Below are positions 63,215-64,000 of a DNA stretch of 64,000 nucleotides, piece after piece. The translations under genes were made by a program, and so were the position numbers. This stretch comes from an uncultured Steroidobacter sp. (GTDB taxonomy: Bacteria; Pseudomonadota; Gammaproteobacteria; Steroidobacterales; Steroidobacteraceae), in the NCBI GenBank assembly GCA_938008435.1, contig CALLKK010000032.1, positions 41,906 to 105,905 of the forward strand, written 5' to 3'. Numbering within the stretch: position 1 is the stretch's first letter; each line of letters starts with the position of its first letter. The notes under the pieces are model-generated. The model was not told the origin of the DNA. It did not search any database and saw only the letters and a program-made list of their open reading frames with translations.

Positions 63215-63605
63215 AGCTTCTCCATCAAACTTGAACGTTCCGCCGCCGCAGCTCGTACACGAGTGATGCGGCGACGCCACTGGCTGAGCGCCAGCGGCGC
63301 GCGATTCTAAGCAAGAGAAGGTCGATTCGCATCCGAAGATGCGTATCAAAAATGCGACAGCAGGAAATCATCGACGCCTCGATGCGTGCGAAACCGCAAC
63401 CTGACAAAGGGATAGACGGGCCTTGGCGCGACGGTTGCGCGCTTCTTTGTGCGCGATGCGACACCGGCGCCGCAACGGCGTCACATGAGGCAGACCCAGT
63501 GAGCCGAATGCGACGATCGCTAGAGCTGACGCGTGATGCTCGTTAGGCGGCTGGCCGATATCACACCCCGACGCTGAACCCGATCGACACGAGGGGTGTG
63601 TCTCG
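63215..63605. other. region between barrel gene and CRISPR array
   Basis: These 391 bp hold no supported gene. Small frames are open on both strands but have no ribosome-binding site. No sequence complementary to the CRISPR repeat (anti-repeat of a tracrRNA) and no degenerate repeat were found by eye. The 5' flank of the array is GC-rich and not an obvious AT-rich leader. Confidence 0.5.
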
Positions 63606-63905
63606 GTTGTGGACTCCGGGCAGGCATCGATCAACTACACTCTGTTGTTCAGTCTGTCCAATGGTGTCCAGGTTGTGGACTCCGGGCAGGCATCGATCAA
63701 CTACACTCGCCGGGGCACTCGCCACGGTAGGCGGCAGGTTGTGGACTCCGGGCAGGCATCGATCAACTACACTCGGCATCCCGCAACGCCTCCGCCAGCC
63801 GCTGTTGTGGACTCCGGGCAGGCATCGATCAACTACACTAACACGACGCGGTAGCCTGCGAACCTCGCGGTTGTGGACTCCGGGCAGGCATCGATCAACT
63901 ACACT
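63606..63905 (+). CRISPR. CRISPR array, five identical 36-bp repeats, four 30-bp spacers (type II-C-like)
   Basis: Repeats at 63606-63641, 63672-63707, 63738-63773, 63804-63839 and 63870-63905 are identical, beginning GTTGTGGACTCC and ending GATCAACTACACT. The spacers are all 30 bp and different, so the period is exactly 66 bp. The 36/30 geometry and the repeat's pattern resemble type II-C repeats of Parvibaculum-like bacteria (start GCTGCGGATT, end GCTACTCT as I recall). The TACACT end could act as a -10 box inside the repeat, as known for Neisseria and Campylobacter II-C arrays. No cas gene or tracrRNA is in the window, so the subtype is inference. A 30-bp stretch after repeat 5 (63906-63935) may be a fifth spacer. 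Confidence 0.93.
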
Positions 63906-63935
63906 CGGCAAGAATGGTGTATCCGTAAGCTTCCC

Positions 63936-64000
63936 CTAATTGTAGACAGTTGGAGCTAGACTCTCCTAGCGAAGGGAGAGTCCATGAAGAAGTCAAAACA
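63936..64000 (+). mobile_element. probable left end of an IS3-like insertion sequence (cut by window)
   Basis: TGTAGACAGTTGGAG at 63941 resembles an IS terminal repeat. It is followed by a hairpin GACTCTCC/GGAGAGTC (63959-63982) that holds the ribosome-binding site, and an ATG at 63984 opening MKKSK, a start often seen in IS3-family OrfA transposase genes. Only the first 17 bases of the ORF are visible, so the family is a guess. It abuts the CRISPR array exactly 30 bp after the last repeat. Confidence 0.5.

Noticed and set aside
63561..63939. Open frames on both strands encoding proteins with a repeated segment (about 80-116 aa)
   Set aside because: The repetition is the CRISPR repeat itself; the 66-bp period is divisible by three, so frames stay open by geometry. 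There is no ribosome-binding site.

Overview
The window is a high-GC, gene-dense proteobacterial chromosome segment. Five TonB-dependent receptors, an ECF sigma/FecR pair, MarR/LysR/AraC regulators and several aromatic- and sugar-acid pathways suggest a free-living, oligotrophic Gram-negative bacterium. IlvD is very like the enterobacterial enzyme, which fits a gamma- or betaproteobacterium; a Steroidobacter- or sphingomonad-like lifestyle is plausible. The genus cannot be fixed from the sequence alone. I see no rRNA or tRNA genes.

Layout. 1-8 kb: a P450 with an unusual I-helix, a MarR regulator, a TonB receptor, a di-haem cytochrome c translationally coupled to an OmpA-like protein, and an MFS permease. 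8.3-19.9 kb: a co-directional operon whose genes mostly overlap by 4 nt. It holds a secreted CocE-type hydrolase, a CapA-like phosphoesterase, a TRAP transporter (Q, M and, four genes later, a lipoprotein P), two 2-hydroxyacyl-CoA dehydratase/benzoyl-CoA reductase-like subunits (one lacking the usual cluster cysteines), a tandem CoA-transferase whose N-half looks catalytically dead, and a second CoA-transferase. This is the best candidate for an undescribed pathway. 19.9-27.3 kb: a hydroxycinnamate module (feruloyl-CoA synthetase-like ligase, hydratase/dehydrogenase fusion, amidohydrolase, aromatic-acid permease, divergent AraC regulator), read as CoA-dependent beta-oxidation in which the amidohydrolase replaces a thiolase. 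27.3-35.1 kb: a complete protocatechuate 4,5-cleavage operon, ligK-U-(oxidoreductase)-J-I-A-B-C plus an aldo/keto reductase. The two modules together would carry ferulate or p-coumarate towards pyruvate and oxaloacetate, assuming the vanillate/4-hydroxybenzoate to protocatechuate steps are encoded elsewhere.

35-42 kb: a secreted alpha/beta hydrolase, a divergent TonB receptor, and a LysR regulator with two DNA-binding domains. A 17-bp T-N11-A box occurs upstream of both this regulator and ligK, differing at two positions, and ties the regulator to the lig operon. 42-52 kb: a TonB receptor with FecR and an ECF sigma factor, a divergent STN-domain receptor, a frameshifted AHSA1-type gene, a further receptor and an FMN reductase. 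52-56 kb: a PAS sensor kinase split by an in-frame TAG, a MarR and a LysR regulator. 56-62.6 kb: ilvD and an operon for galactose oxidation and cleavage (sugar 1-dehydrogenase, KDGal kinase, KDPGal aldolase, Na+/sugar symporter).

62.6-64 kb: a small beta-barrel protein, then a CRISPR array of five identical 36-bp repeats with 30-bp spacers (type II-C-like, no cas genes in view). The array is followed directly by what looks like the left end of an insertion sequence, cut by the window edge.
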